Below are positions 9,532-20,456 of a stretch of 64,000 nt of DNA, piece after piece. Position 1 is the stretch's first letter. Every line of letters starts with the position of its first letter. The stretch comes from Rebecca billardiae RCC1528. Lineage: Eukaryota; Haptophyta. A program made the position numbers and the translations under genes. The stretch lies in assembly GCA_965240325.2 (NCBI GenBank), contig OZ251253.1:186001-250000 (forward strand), written 5' to 3'. Under the pieces are notes generated by a model, which saw only the letters and a list, made by a program, of their open reading frames with translations, made no database searches and was not told where the DNA came from.

Positions 9532-10390
9532 TCTTGCTGACGTGATCACACACGCGCGCGATCAATGACATACTCAACGTCGAGTGCCTAGTGCTGTCTC
9601 CAAAGGTGCCTTCCCCCTCGCTCAGGGCGTGCCTGTCTGCGTGGTCGAGCGCTGCGCTCGTCGCCTCGGCCTGCTGAGCGTCAGCGAGGCGCTTGTCAAG
9701 GATCGCCTGCTTGCTGCGTCACAGCGCGCGAGCGCGCCACGCGCACGACCAAATGTGTGCGCTTCCGATACTTCTTGCCGGCGGCAAAGGCAGACTGCCC
9801 AGAGTTCGCCTGCTTGTCCGAGGACCCCGCGCCAGACGCCTGCACGGCCGGAGCAGCGGCCCGAGCTGCAACAGCAGAGGCCGCGCGCGCCGTAGCAAGC
9901 TTCGCCCTCGCGCGCTGCACGCGTTTGGCGAGCATCTCCTTCTGCTTCCTTAGCGCACTACGGTTGCCCGCCTTCTTCTACGAAGGCCCCGTGAGGCGAG
10001 CTCCACAAGCACTCGCGTGTGTGGTCCGAGCCACCTGAGCGCGTGCGCACGGTTGCGCGCTCGTGCGTACGGTATGAGCAGTGCAGCAGGAGACCAGCAC
10101 ACGTTCGTGCAAAGGTGCACGCGCATACCGCAACCGGCGCATCCTGCTCGTTCGCGAGAGCAGCCTCCTTGAAGGCTCTATCTACCACCTGTATCCAGGT
10201 CACCTTGTGCTTCTTCCCGATGCGCTTCGGCTTCGCGCCACTGCCGACGCGGGAGTGAGAGGAACTGGGCACCAGACTGCGGTACCGATTGCGGGCGAAC
10301 GGGGAGGCGGGCCGTGGCGGCGAAGGTCGGAAACCACTACCGGCATTCGTGTGCTGCGTGGTTTCCAAGCACTCGCGCCACGCGCCGGCC
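9509..10390 (-). CDS. possible multi-exon hypothetical gene, boundaries uncertain
   Basis: Three minus-strand stretches look protein-like rather than low complexity: around 10260-10140 (GKKHKVTWIQVVDRAFKEAA), around 9960-9760 (SALRKQKEMLAKRVQRAR, then SDKQANSGQSAFAAGKKYRK) and around 9700-9509 (KQAILDKRLADAQQAEATSA to a TAG at 9509-9511). They lie in different frames, so introns or frameshifts would be needed. The product would be basic and helical. No family is recognised. Confidence 0.3.
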
Positions 10391-10730
10391 GCCATGGGAC
10401 GGGCGCGATGTACCGAAAGACGGGTGGACAGGTCGCGTCCACTGTGAATGTAGCAGTGCGTAACATCTGTAGTCAGTCGCGGGCGGTCATTTCTCCGTGC
10501 TGCAACCTTTACCTGTCGTCCGCGGTGAAGCCCCGGGGCCGCGGGGCTTCGTGCATCATGGCGGCGCGCGCTTCGTCTTCGAGCCCGCCCCGGCAGAGTA
10601 CGAGATGCTGCTGATGGGCGGACCATCAACCGATTTGACGCCGTGGCACTATACGACGACGACCTATATCCGTCGTCCGCTTTTTCATCATCATCGATCC
10701 TCGATGGTGATGACGCTGAGACTCCGCGCG
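10391..10730. other. intergenic, 3' flank of KIN17 gene
   Basis: No gene or repeat is recognised between the minus-strand candidate and the KIN17 stop codon at 10731. Confidence 0.5.
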
Positions 10731-11149
10731 TCATGGGCTCGCGAGCTTGCACACGTCCTCGTACTCGATGCCGCCGAGCTCGGCGCCCGCGCGCGGGCCG
10801 TCGCTCAGCCGCACGCGCACGGAAAACGCGGCCTCGTCGATCTCGAGCAGCCTCGCGCGCGTCCCCCGCAGCTCGCCCCGCAGCAGCAGCACCGGCTGCC
10901 CCACCGCCGGCACCACCGTCTCGAGCTCGCCCTGGTCGAGCTGGAGCACGTCGCCGCCGACCGCGCCGCCGACCATCCGCACGCGCGCGCCGTACCCGTC
11001 CGGACTGAGCTTCTCGACGGCGCCCTTCTGCTTGTAGTAGCGCCCGCCCGCGAGCGAGCGCGACATCACCTTCACCACGATGCCGGCGTGCACCCACGCC
11101 GCGCCGTCCGCGCGCGTCGCGCCGCCGCCCGCGCCGCCCGCGGCCGCCC

Positions 11150-11180
<31 letters not shown>

Positions 11181-12104
11181 GGCCTGCGCCGTCGCCGCCT
11201 GCTTCGCCTTGCGCTGCGTCTCCTCCTCCATGATGGCGGCGAGCGCGCCGCCGCCCTTGGACGACGTGCCCACGCCCGCCGCGCCGCCGCTCCCGCCGCC
11301 GCCGCCGCTGCCCTCCGCCGCCGCGCTCGCGAACACGGACGGGACGGGCGCGGCGGCGCGCGCGCCCGCCGCGGCGCCGAGCGGTCGCTTTCCGAGCGAG
11401 CCGCCGCCGCCGCCGGTGGTCGCGGTGGCTCCGGCGGCGGTGGTCGCGGCGGGCCCGGCGCAGCTGAAGGCGAGCGGCGCCGCGTCCGCCTCGCGGCGCA
11501 GCTCGCTCGCCACCGGCTCCGACCCGCCGCCCGACCCGCCCGCGCCGCCGCCGTCCTCGGCGCGCGCGCGCTTTGCGATGCGCAGCAGCTCGCGCGTGCG
11601 GCGCTCCTCCGCGTCGAGGTCGGAGGCCTCGCGCTGGCGCTTGGACTCCTCGGCGGCGAGCTTGGCGGGGTCGCGGTCGATGAACTTGATGAACCACCCC
11701 TTCTCCGTCTGGTCCACCTCGCACTTACCCGCGCGCCCTAAGTAGATGACAAAGTCTGTAAGTGTCTCCCACATAGTCGAGTTCATATGGATGTGCTCGC
11801 GCTCGGCGATGTACTCCTGGTAGCAGAGGTTGGCGTGGACGCGGGTGCGCGCCTTGCGGGAGATGATCTCGAGCATGCCGCGCTCGAACTCCGTCGAGAA
11901 CTCGTCCATGAACGAGTTCGGGTTCTGCGCGAACAGCTGCATCTGCCGCTGGTGCGACTCGGACATGCAGTGGCACTTGAAGCCGTTCTCGTCGCGGCAC
12001 TGCTTCTGGCACATCTGGCAGTACCAGCGCAGCTTCTGCAGGCCCTTCGCCTTGATCCGGTTCGCGATCGCCTTGGGCGTGAGGAAGTTCTCGCTCTTGC
12101 CCAT
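10731..12104 (-). CDS. KIN17: KIN17-family DNA/RNA-binding protein
   Basis: The intronless frame has 457 residues from MGKSENFLTPKAIANRIKAK. This start matches the near-invariant KIN17 N-terminus, so 196 upstream in-frame codons are rejected. The C2H2 finger uses C29, C32, H45 and H51 (WYCQMCQKQCRDENGFKCHC). The following winged-helix region is very well conserved (EYIAEREHIHMNSTMWETLT, GWFIKFIDRD). A glycine/alanine/serine-rich insert (about 190-340) replaces the usual linker. The C-terminus (about 345-457) is the tandem SH3/KOW-like RNA-binding region, with GIVVKVMS and KQKGAVEKL. Human KIN17 is 393 residues; the excess is the low-complexity insert. KIN17 is a nuclear protein linked to DNA replication, damage response and the spliceosome. 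The gene is divergent from a SPICE1-like gene. Confidence 0.95.
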
Positions 12105-12289
12105 CGCGGCGGCGGCGGCGGCGCGTGTGCAACCACGAGGAGGCCGGAGATTCTGCTGCCAAAACTTCCGGGTCCGGCCCGCGCGGCGCGCGGATCCGCG
12201 CTCCCGGACTGTCTTCTTGGAGCGACGGTTGGCCACGGCGGGCGGCGGCGGCCAGCTCTTTTCAATCCGCGTGGTGGGGCCCTGCGAGC
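12105..12289. promoter_or_regulatory. bidirectional promoter region between KIN17 and SPICE1-like gene
   Basis: Only 185 bp separate the two opposed start codons (12104 and 12290). No TATA box is evident. The position is inferred from gene arrangement only. Confidence 0.5.
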
Positions 12290-13415
12290 ATGCTCGGGCC
12301 GGCGCGACGCGTGCCCCTGGCGGCGGCGCCGACGAAGAGCGCGAGCGCGGGCGAGAAGCACCGCCCGTCACCGCCGCGCCGCCGCAAGCCCGAGTGGAAT
12401 GTGCGCGCAGGCGTCGCGTGCCCGCCAGCCCCGGCCCCGCGCTCAGCGCGCTGAGCGGCGGCGGCGCGGCGCGCTTCTCCTCGCGCGCAGGACACGAAGC
12501 GCGACCTGAGCGTGTACAAGCTCTCGCCCGAGGAGATCCGCCGGCGCAAGGAGCGCGTGCAGTCCGCGCACATCGAGGAGGCACGCGAGGAGCTCGCCGA
12601 CAAGCTCGAGGCTCTCGGTGCGCGCCGCGGCGGCGTCCGAGCACCCGCCCCTCCCTCCCGCGCTGATCTCCCCGCGCGGCGCTCGCGCGCACGCCACCGC
12701 CGCCGCGCAGCCGACGGCTCGGGTACGGACGCCGTGCTCGCTGCGCTGCACGCGGAAGGCTACGACTCAGCTGACGAGTTCCGGAGCGCGCACGGGCGCG
12801 CGCGGCCCGGGCTGCCCGGCGGCGGCGGCGCTGAGCGCGGCGTGGGCGGCGAGGGCGCGGCTGAGCACGTGGAGGAGCACAGCTGGCTCCGCGAGCACGC
12901 CGCCCGCGCCGCCGACGCGGGCGTGAGCGGCTGGGACGGCGACGAGGCCGCGAGCCCGGCGCGCGCGCTCGGCGGCGGCGGGCTTCCAGTTGTGGGGGCG
13001 GTGGATGCGCCGCCGTCCAAGATGGCGGACGGGCACCGGCCGCACACCGCGTCGGCGGACGGCGCGGCGATCTCGTGGACGCCCGCCGCCGCCACCGACG
13101 ACGCCCCGCACGCCGCCGCGTACGGCACGCCCCCGGCCGAGCGCGCGCGCAGCTCGCGGCGCAGCGGCAGCAGCGCGCGGCGCGGCGGCGGCAGCGGCGG
13201 TGCGGCCGCGGCCGCGGCCGCCGCCTCGCCGCGCCCGCCGGACAAGCTGGGGCTCTCGCGCATCGAGCACGCGTGCAGCAGCCTCGCGGCGCAGGTGCGC
13301 GCGTACGAAGGCTCCACCGGCCGCACGGGCGCCGCCTCGTCGCGCTCGGCCGGCGGCGCGCGCTCCGCGCGCGGCGCGGGCGGCGCGGCCCGCTCTGCCG
13401 GCGCCACGCCCGCCT

Positions 13416-13450
<35 letters not shown>

Positions 13451-15491
13451 TCCGGGTACTCCGGGTACAGCGACATGCTGGTGGAGCTCACGGCGAAGCT
13501 GGTCTCGTACCTCAACGACGCGGAGGGCCGGCTCCGCGAGTCCGAGAAGGCGCGCAAGACCACCGCCGCCGACTTCGAGCGGCGGCTCTCCGCGGCCGAG
13601 GCGTCGGGGCGCGCCGCGACCGAAGCGCTTCGGGCGGTGGAGCAGGAGTTGGGTGTGACGAAGCGGGAGCACGCGGCGACGCTCGAGACGCTGGTGAACA
13701 AGGTGCGCACCGGCGCGCGCGCCCACGCACCGCGCCGCGCCGCGCCCCTCCGCGCGCCGCGCGCTCACGCGCCGCCGCGCGAACACGCGCCGTCGACCCG
13801 CCAACTCCACACTCGCCCGCGCCGCCCGCCCGCCCGCCCGCCGCCGCGGCCGCCGGCTCGGTGTCGCTGCGCAGGTGGCTGTGTTGGAGCAGGCGTCCGT
13901 GCACGCGCACGTGACGGGCCTCTTCGCCGCGCTGCAGGGCGAGGCGCCGCGCGCGCCCCCCGCCGACTTCGGCCCGGCCGATCTCGCGCCGCCGCCGCCG
14001 CCGCGCTCGCCGCGCAGCGCCCCTCACCCCTTCGACGGCCGCGCGCTCGGCCGCGGCGCCGCCGCGTCGCCGTCGGCGCACGCGCAGCACTGGCCGCTCG
14101 GCGTGTCGAGCGCGGTGGGCCCGGGCCTGTACTCGCCGGCCGCGTCCGTCGGCACCGCGCCCGGCGGCCGTCCAGCCAGCGCGGCGGCGCGCGTCTACTC
14201 GAGCCCTGCTCCGCCGCCGCCGCCGCCGCCGCTGGCGGCGGCGGCGGTGGCGGCGGCGGCGCGCGCTCGCCCGCCCGCGGCCGCGGGCGGTGGGCGCGGC
14301 GACGGCGGTGCGGCGCTGCCGCCGGCGCCGTACGCCACCGCGGCCACGCCGCCGCCGCCGCCCGCCGTCCGCCTGCCCACGGTCGCCGCCTGTCGCGCCT
14401 CCCCGCCGCCGCCCGCGCCCGCGTGGGCGTCGCCGCCGCCGGCCGAGATCGCAATCTCGGCCGGCGGTGGCGGCGAGATTGCAATCTCGGCCGGCAGCCA
14501 AGCCTCCCCTGCGCAGCCAGCCGGCAGCGCCGCGCAGCAGGGTGCGCCGTACGACGCGCACGGGTACCACGCGCCCGCGCCGTACGCGCCCACGCCGCCC
14601 GCCGCCGCGCGCGCCTCCGTCGCCCAGCGGCAGTCGCAGTCGCAGCCGCAGCCGCCGCAGCCGCAGCCGCAGCCGCAGCAGCCGCAGCAGCCGCAGCAGC
14701 AGCCGCCGCAGCAGCCGCATGCGCCTGCAGGCTCGGAGGGCGCGCACGCGGAGTCGGCGGCACCGTACGCTGCGTACGCCCGCGCCGCCGGCGGCTGGGT
14801 GCCGCCGCCGCCGCCGCCGCTGCCACCCGCCGAGCCCTCCGCCGCCGGCGCCCACGCCGCGTCGGCCGCCGAGATTGCAATCTCGGAGCAGCTGATTTCC
14901 TTCTCGCCGCCGCCGCCGCCCCGCTCCCTGACGCAGGAGCTGTTCGGTGCCGAGATCGCAATCTCGGAGCCCGCGCCGCCGGGAGCAGGCTCGTGCTCGT
15001 TCGCGCACGCCGAGCGCGAGGCCTCGATGACGCCACACTCGGAAGCGGCCGAGCCGCGCGTGGTGGTCGCCTCCGCCACCACCACCGCCGCCGGCTCGCC
15101 AGCGGGTGCGCGCGCCATCGCAGAGCCGGCGGGCGCGGGCGCGCACGGCGCGCCGCGCGCGCCGCTGCCCATGTCGGCGCTGCTGCAGGCGCAGGCGGTG
15201 GTCGAGACCCGCGAGGCGGTGCGCGCGGCCGCGGGCGCGGCGGCGCGCGCCAAGCCGCGCCATGTGGCCGCTGGCGGCGGCGGCGGCGGCGCGGGCCGCG
15301 GCGCGCACTCGCCCACAGCTAAGAGCGCGGGCCGCGGCGCGCGCTCGCCCGGCGGCGCGCGCTCGGGCGGCGGGGGCGCGCTCGCTTCGCTCCGCGACAC
15401 GAACACGCAGCCAGGCGCAGCAGAGGGCGCGGCCGCCGCCGGCTCCCCGTACACGCTCCCCCTTGGGCGCTCGCTCGCGCGCCGTCCGTGA
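12290..15491 (+). CDS. SPICE1-like coiled-coil protein (putative centriole/spindle protein), 4 exons
   Basis: Proposed exons are 12290-12400, 12491-12617, 12711-13702 and 13875-15491, giving 948 residues with all junctions in frame and GT-AG introns of 90, 93 and 172 bp. The first junction joins KPEWN to DTKRDLSVYKLSPEEIRR. This EW-[ND]-x-T-x-x-DL-[ST]-V-x-x-x-[ST]-PE-[DE] block matches my recollection of the N-terminus of SPICE1 (CCDC52), a centriole-duplication and spindle protein. A helical region around 13470-13702 (MLVELTAKLVSYLNDAEGRL) continues across intron 3 into VAVLEQASVHAHVTGLFAAL. The last exon is mostly disordered, with Pro/Gln runs and four EIAIS peptides made by a palindromic DNA repeat. 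The start is the first ATG of exon 1. Orthology rests on one short block, hence the moderate confidence. Confidence 0.6.
14443..14967. repeat. four copies of palindrome CCGAGATYGCAATCTCGG inside coding sequence
   Basis: Copies lie at 14443-14460, 14474-14489, 14870-14885 and 14950-14967. The version with T (CGAGATTGCAATCTCG) is perfectly self-complementary; the C version has one mismatch. Every copy is in the same reading frame and encodes EIAIS. It also reads EIAIS on the opposite strand. Confidence 0.9.
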
Positions 15492-16800
15492 GTTGTCGCG
15501 CCGCAGGCCGCAGCCGCCGACACGGCCCCGCGGCGCATGACGCCCTTGACGGCGCGCGCGATGTGGCCTGTCAGCGGGATGGCGGCGGCGTGGTGCCACG
15601 CCGACTGCCTGGCACTGGCGCTGGCGGCGTGCGCACGCGGAGCGCTGCCGCGGCTGGCGTTGTCTGACCTGTCCGGCGGCCGCACCGGCCCGTGGCGTGC
15701 CGTTCACGGCCCGCCGAGACTCCAACTAGTCCAAGGAATGCGGCTGTGGCAGACTCACGGAGGCCGGGCGCGGCCCCGGTGACGGGCGGCGCCCTCCGAA
15801 GTCTGGCTCCGCCGTCCGCGCGCGGTCCGCGCCGCGGCGGCGGCCGCGCCGCGGGCAGGAGAGTAGTGTACTGATCCTGGCGCTGATGCCGCTGGCACTC
15901 TCTTGATTCACAGACTTGAATGAGACTTCATCAGTTGATGCCGCCCGCACTCCCCGCGTCCCGCGGACCGTAGACGGCGCCAGTAATAGTCGGACAGACG
16001 TTGGTGAGTACCACGCAGTATGGGAGCACTCTGCTTTTCAAAAAATGGACGCACGACTCGTGACTCGTCACCACGTCCAGTACAGCCGTGGCAATCGACC
16101 GGGTCCGTCAGGATCGACGACCCAGTGACTCTCCGACTCGGCAGACGGTCCGGTGCCGCGCGGAGCAGTCGCACCGCGGGGGCAGCCCGTCCGCGGATTA
16201 ACTCTCTACGGTCAGGCGGCTCCGATGTACCGTCAGGCAGCCCGTGCCGTCAAACGCGGGCCGCACGGGCGGCGGGGCTTACAGCTCCCGAGCTCCGCGC
16301 GTGCATGCGAGCAGTCGTTGGCGGCGTCGAATCGCTGGCCTTCGCCCGCGTCGACGGCCACGTGGGTGGGTGGACGGCGAATTCATGCGGTTGCGGTCCG
16401 TCCGGCTTGATGGAGTGGTCCGGAGGCACCGCATCAGGACGGCAGGATGCACGACGATCGCCGATCCTTTTCAACACGAAGGGCCTCGGCCCCCAAGTAA
16501 CTCTACTAGTATGTGCGAATAGCAGTTCAGAGGGTATTAGGTGGTAGCGCGCTAATTGCCGGTAAGGGGACTTGGGTACCCCTCGCTACCGCGCTCGCCA
16601 TTGGCGAGTTGGGCTTTCCGCTTCGTCACGCCTGCATGGCCAAAGTGGAAGTGAGCTGGACCAAAAGTTCGATGAGTAGCTACTCGCACGGCCTTGCGAG
16701 CAAATGTCCGAAGGAAGCTTGGAGAACAATTGCCCGACACACCCGCACGGCGTCCGCCAGCCGAATCTAGACACATAGACACGGGCTCTCGTGGCCCCCC
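15492..16800. other. intergenic, 1.3 kb, no gene seen
   Basis: Composition becomes less GC-extreme than in the flanking genes, as expected for non-coding DNA here. No RNA gene, repeat or protein family is recognised. Confidence 0.5.
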
Positions 16801-17805
16801 ATGCCGCCTGCCACGACGCGAGTCTCGACGGCGTCAAACGCGCGGGCCGGCGGCGGCGTACGCACGCCGCGCCACCCGCGCTCGCGCTCCACGTCGCGCG
16901 AGGGCTGGGTCCCCTTCGGCCCCGCCGGCCCGCCCGGCACCACCGACCTTGCGGACGCGCTGCGAGCGCGCAAGCTCGCGGCCGCCGCGCTCAAGGCGAG
17001 GCGGAACGCGCGCAAGCTGGAGTGGAGCGCGCGGACGTTCCACCGCATGCGGCACTCGGCCGCGCGGAACATCGCCGCCGCGTGGCGAGGGTACGTCGCC
17101 AGGAGCGAGGCCACGAGGAGGCGCCTCGAGCGCGACGCCGCCGCGGCCGCCGTCGGTTCGCAGCAGTTTGGGCCGAGGCCGCCCGGCGCCGGCGCCGGCG
17201 GCGAGCAGCAGCACGACGCGGCGCTCGCGGACGACGCGGGGAGTGCCCGCACGCCAGCGACGACCACGAGCGCCACCACCGCCGCGCACCAGCCGCCGCC
17301 GCGCGCCTCGCCGCCGCCCCACGCCCATCCGGTCGACACGGCGGCCGCGCTTGTCCTGCACGTGCGCACGCTCCTGCTGGATCAGCAGCAGCAGCAGCCG
17401 CCGCCGCCGCCGCCGCCGGGCCTGACGGCGGGCGAGGGCGGGACGACGCAGCTCGACATCACCAACGAGCTCTTCCGCTTCGTGCTGCTCGCGCTGCACG
17501 GCACCTTTGGCCCCGTCGTCGGCTGGGAGGCCGGCGCATTTGTCGCTGCGCTCGAGGCCCGGCTGCGCTCGGGCGCGCGCTGCTGCATGCTCGCCGACGG
17601 CGGCGCGGCGCGCGCGGCGCCCGGCGCGTGCGCGCCCACGTGCGGCGGCGCGGCGACGACGGCGAGCATCGGCGCAAACTACATGTGGGCGGCGCCGGGC
17701 ACCGAGATGGCGAGCTCGGCAGCGGGCGCGTTCCCGGACTTTCCGCCGGACCTCCACCCGCCCGGCGCAGCCATCAGCTCGCCCAAGGCGGTCGAGTCCT
17801 CCTGA
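16801..17805 (+). CDS. IQ-motif protein of unknown function
   Basis: The single-exon product has 334 residues. The N-terminus is basic and disordered. A helical segment with an IQ-like calmodulin-binding motif, AARNIAAAWRGYVARSEATR, lies near residues 87-107, preceded by basic heptads (ALRARKLAAAALKARRNARK). A Q/P run around residue 195-210 separates it from a folded-looking part (TQLDITNELFRFVLLALHGTFGPVVGW). The C-terminus is Ala/Gly/Pro rich. The motif suggests calcium/calmodulin-linked scaffolding at the cytoskeleton, common in flagellate algae, but no orthologue is recognised. No intron is needed. Confidence 0.65.
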   Translation: MPPATTRVSTASNARAGGGVRTPRHPRSRSTSREGWVPFGPAGPPGTTDLADALRARKLAAAALKARRNARKLEWSARTFHRMRHSAARNIAAAWRGYVARSEATRRRLERDAAAAAVGSQQFGPRPPGAGAGGEQQHDAALADDAGSARTPATTTSATTAAHQPPPRASPPPHAHPVDTAAALVLHVRTLLLDQQQQQPPPPPPPGLTAGEGGTTQLDITNELFRFVLLALHGTFGPVVGWEAGAFVAALEARLRSGARCCMLADGGAARAAPGACAPTCGGAATTASIGANYMWAAPGTEMASSAAGAFPDFPPDLHPPGAAISSPKAVESS

Positions 17806-19261
17806 CGACACCGACCGACGACGACGACGAGTCAGCCGGCGGACGGCCGGCGGCGCGCGCGCGCGCGCGCGCGCGCCGTGCCGCCGGCCGCCTCTTCCGA
17901 CGCCCTCCGCCAGTCAGCCTGCTCCGCTCAGCCAGCCGCGGCCCGCGCCGCCCGACCGTGTCCGGGTCATCCCGGCGGCCGGGCGGCCGCGCGGCCCCAA
18001 TTTCCGACCAGAAGAACGCCCGCGCCGCCAGCGGCGCTCACTCCACGCGCCGCAGTGCGGTGGCGCACACAATCCGCCCGACGACGACCAGCCAGTAGCA
18101 CCGCCGAACCGCGGCGGTGCCTTCAGTTAGCGAATTGAAGTCCTGACGCAATCTGGGGCGGCCCCTGCCAAGGGCCACTGGCCGTACAGTAGACGGCCGC
18201 TCACAGTCACACTGCCACTGGCCACTGCATTCGATTTCGAACTGACGTCGGACACAACAAGATAAGGCAACCGAATCTGAAAATCACCGGAAGCCCAAAC
18301 TACTCGATTCCAAAATGATGACGAAACGACGACGACGCGTCGACTACACTCCTGCCCGCCAGGCCGCCACAGCCCACGGTGCGACAAGGGCGGCGGCTTG
18401 CCCCCAGTTGCTCACCGTGCGCATGGCACCGATGCGTGTTACAACACCGGCTGGGATGTGCCTGCGGAACGATGTGGCCTACGAGCGCCCCGTCGGTGCC
18501 GGCTTGCCGCTATGGCAGTGCAGAGTGCTGCGCGCGTGTGATGCGGTACGCGTGCCACCTTATCGCGAGAGAAGCTGCCCATGGTATTCACACCACTCTT
18601 GAGCGCGCGGCGCTGCGACTCACTTGCGTCCCGTCTGCCACTCCCGCAACCCAGTTGCGTTTCGGAAGAAGTTGTGCGGCGCGCGCGCGCGCTGAATCAC
18701 GGAGCCGGTCGCCGGATACTCAGAATTAAATTACGCTCCGAGTGGCATCCAGCACCCGACGTGGCCAGAATGTCCTGTCTTCCCTGAAAGCACGCGGGTT
18801 GCGGTACAAGTACATCGCATCTTCCATACGTCATTGGCGTGGCGTGTGGGCGCACCGGGCGGTCCGTGTCCGTGACGGTGGGAGCCGCCGATGCGCTTGC
18901 TGACGCGGCTGAGCTTCGGTCGCAGTCGGCTGTCATTCGCTGCCGACTGAGACGGCGGCGGGCTTGGTGGCTGTGCGTGTGGTAGCTCGGCCCGCCAATC
19001 ATGGGCGCTCGAGACGTCAAGTCGGCACGTGTTTAAATGCCGCCTGCATGGCTGCGCCACCCGCCACCCTTCACCATCCCAGCATGGAGGCCGGAGCGGA
19101 CGTTACACGCGCCTTTGTCGACCGCGCTCCGGTCGGTTTCGCTCTGCAGCGGGCACCGGGCGGCCACGAAGGGGCCGGCAAGGAGCGACCAGCAGCAGGG
19201 CGGCGCCTCTGCTCACGGCCGTGGCGCAAGGCAGGAGACCGCGCGGAGCCGCGAAGCACCG
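17806..19261. other. intergenic, 1.5 kb
   Basis: It contains a short (GC)n run near 17850-17876 and otherwise featureless sequence. The last 200 bp precede the chosen start of the coiled-coil gene and may contain its promoter and leader. Confidence 0.5.
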
Positions 19262-19400
19262 ATGGCAACACGCCCCTCGTCGGCGGGCGCGTCGCGCGGG
19301 CCGCGCTCGGCCGCGTCCCCCGACGCGCCGTGGGCCGCCCCGGGCGCCCGCGTGACGACCACCGTCCGCCCCATCTCGGCCGGCGCGCGGCGCGGCAGCC

Positions 19401-19443
<43 letters not shown>

Positions 19444-19995
19444 TGGCGCGGCGGAGGGCGGCGCGCCGACGCTCAAGCCGGGCGAGACGACGCTCTCCAA
19501 GTTCGACACGGGCGGCTCGGCGCACGGCGACCCGCTCGCCAGCCTCGCCGCCGCGCTCGGCGCGCCGGCGGCGGGCTCGGCGGCGAGCGCGGCGCGCGCG
19601 CGGCCGCGGCCGCCGCCGCCGCCCGGCGAGGTGCTCGCGGCGGCGGCGGCGCGTCGGCGCGCGCAGGAGGAGGCCGCGGACACGAGCCCGTCCGGCGCGC
19701 TGCTCGCGCGCCGCCACTCCGTCGCCGCCGCGCGCGCTATGGGCCTGGGCGACCCGAGCGCCGCCGCGCGCTCGCGCGCCGATGGCACCGCTTACGGCCC
19801 CGGGCTCAAAGCGCATGGCGGCGCGTCGGGCGGCGGTGCGGAGGGCGGCGAGGGCGGCGGCGTGTGGGCCGCGGCGCGCGCCCTCGGCGGCGGGGCCTCC
19901 CCGGGCGGCAGCGCCTCCTTCTCCCACCGCCGGCGAGACTCAGCGCCTGGCCCGGCGGCGGCGGGCGGCGCCGGCGGCGCTGTTGGCTTCAGCTT

Positions 19996-20030
<35 letters not shown>

Positions 20031-20403
20031 TGCCCGCCGGTGCGAGGCCGCAGCACTCGAAGGCGCACGCGTACAACCGCTCGCCGTACCACTTCGCCTC
20101 GATCCCGCTCGGCGTCGCCGGCGGCGGCCCCGCCGCACCCACCGCGGACGGCCCACTCGGCGAGGCCGCGCCGCCGCCGCCGCGCTCGGATCGGCAACGG
20201 GAGGATGAGCGCTTCGAGGCGGCGCGCGACGCGCGGCGCGCGGAGCGGCGCGCGTCGGCGCGGCGGCTGTCGGCGGAGCTCACGCTCGGCGTGGGCTTGC
20301 TGGGCGCGCACGCCGGCGCCGAGGGCAGCCTCGGCGCCGCCGCGCGCGCGCCGGAGCAGCAGGCTGGGCGACACGCGGCCGCTGAGCGCGCACCGCGCAC
20401 GCA

Positions 20404-20456
<53 letters not shown>

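Noticed and set aside
12105-12692. 196-codon N-terminal extension of KIN17
   Set aside because: The extension is low complexity and overlaps the divergent gene; the Met at 12104 gives the invariant MGKS start.
13512-15725. 737-codon minus-strand frame opposite the SPICE1-like gene
   Set aside because: Arg/Gly/Ala mirror translation of GC-rich coding DNA; no motif, and the plus strand has coherent exons with conserved blocks.
16513-16770. 85-codon plus-strand frame upstream of the IQ gene
   Set aside because: Short, no motif, no support from the neighbourhood; equally long frames exist on the other strand.
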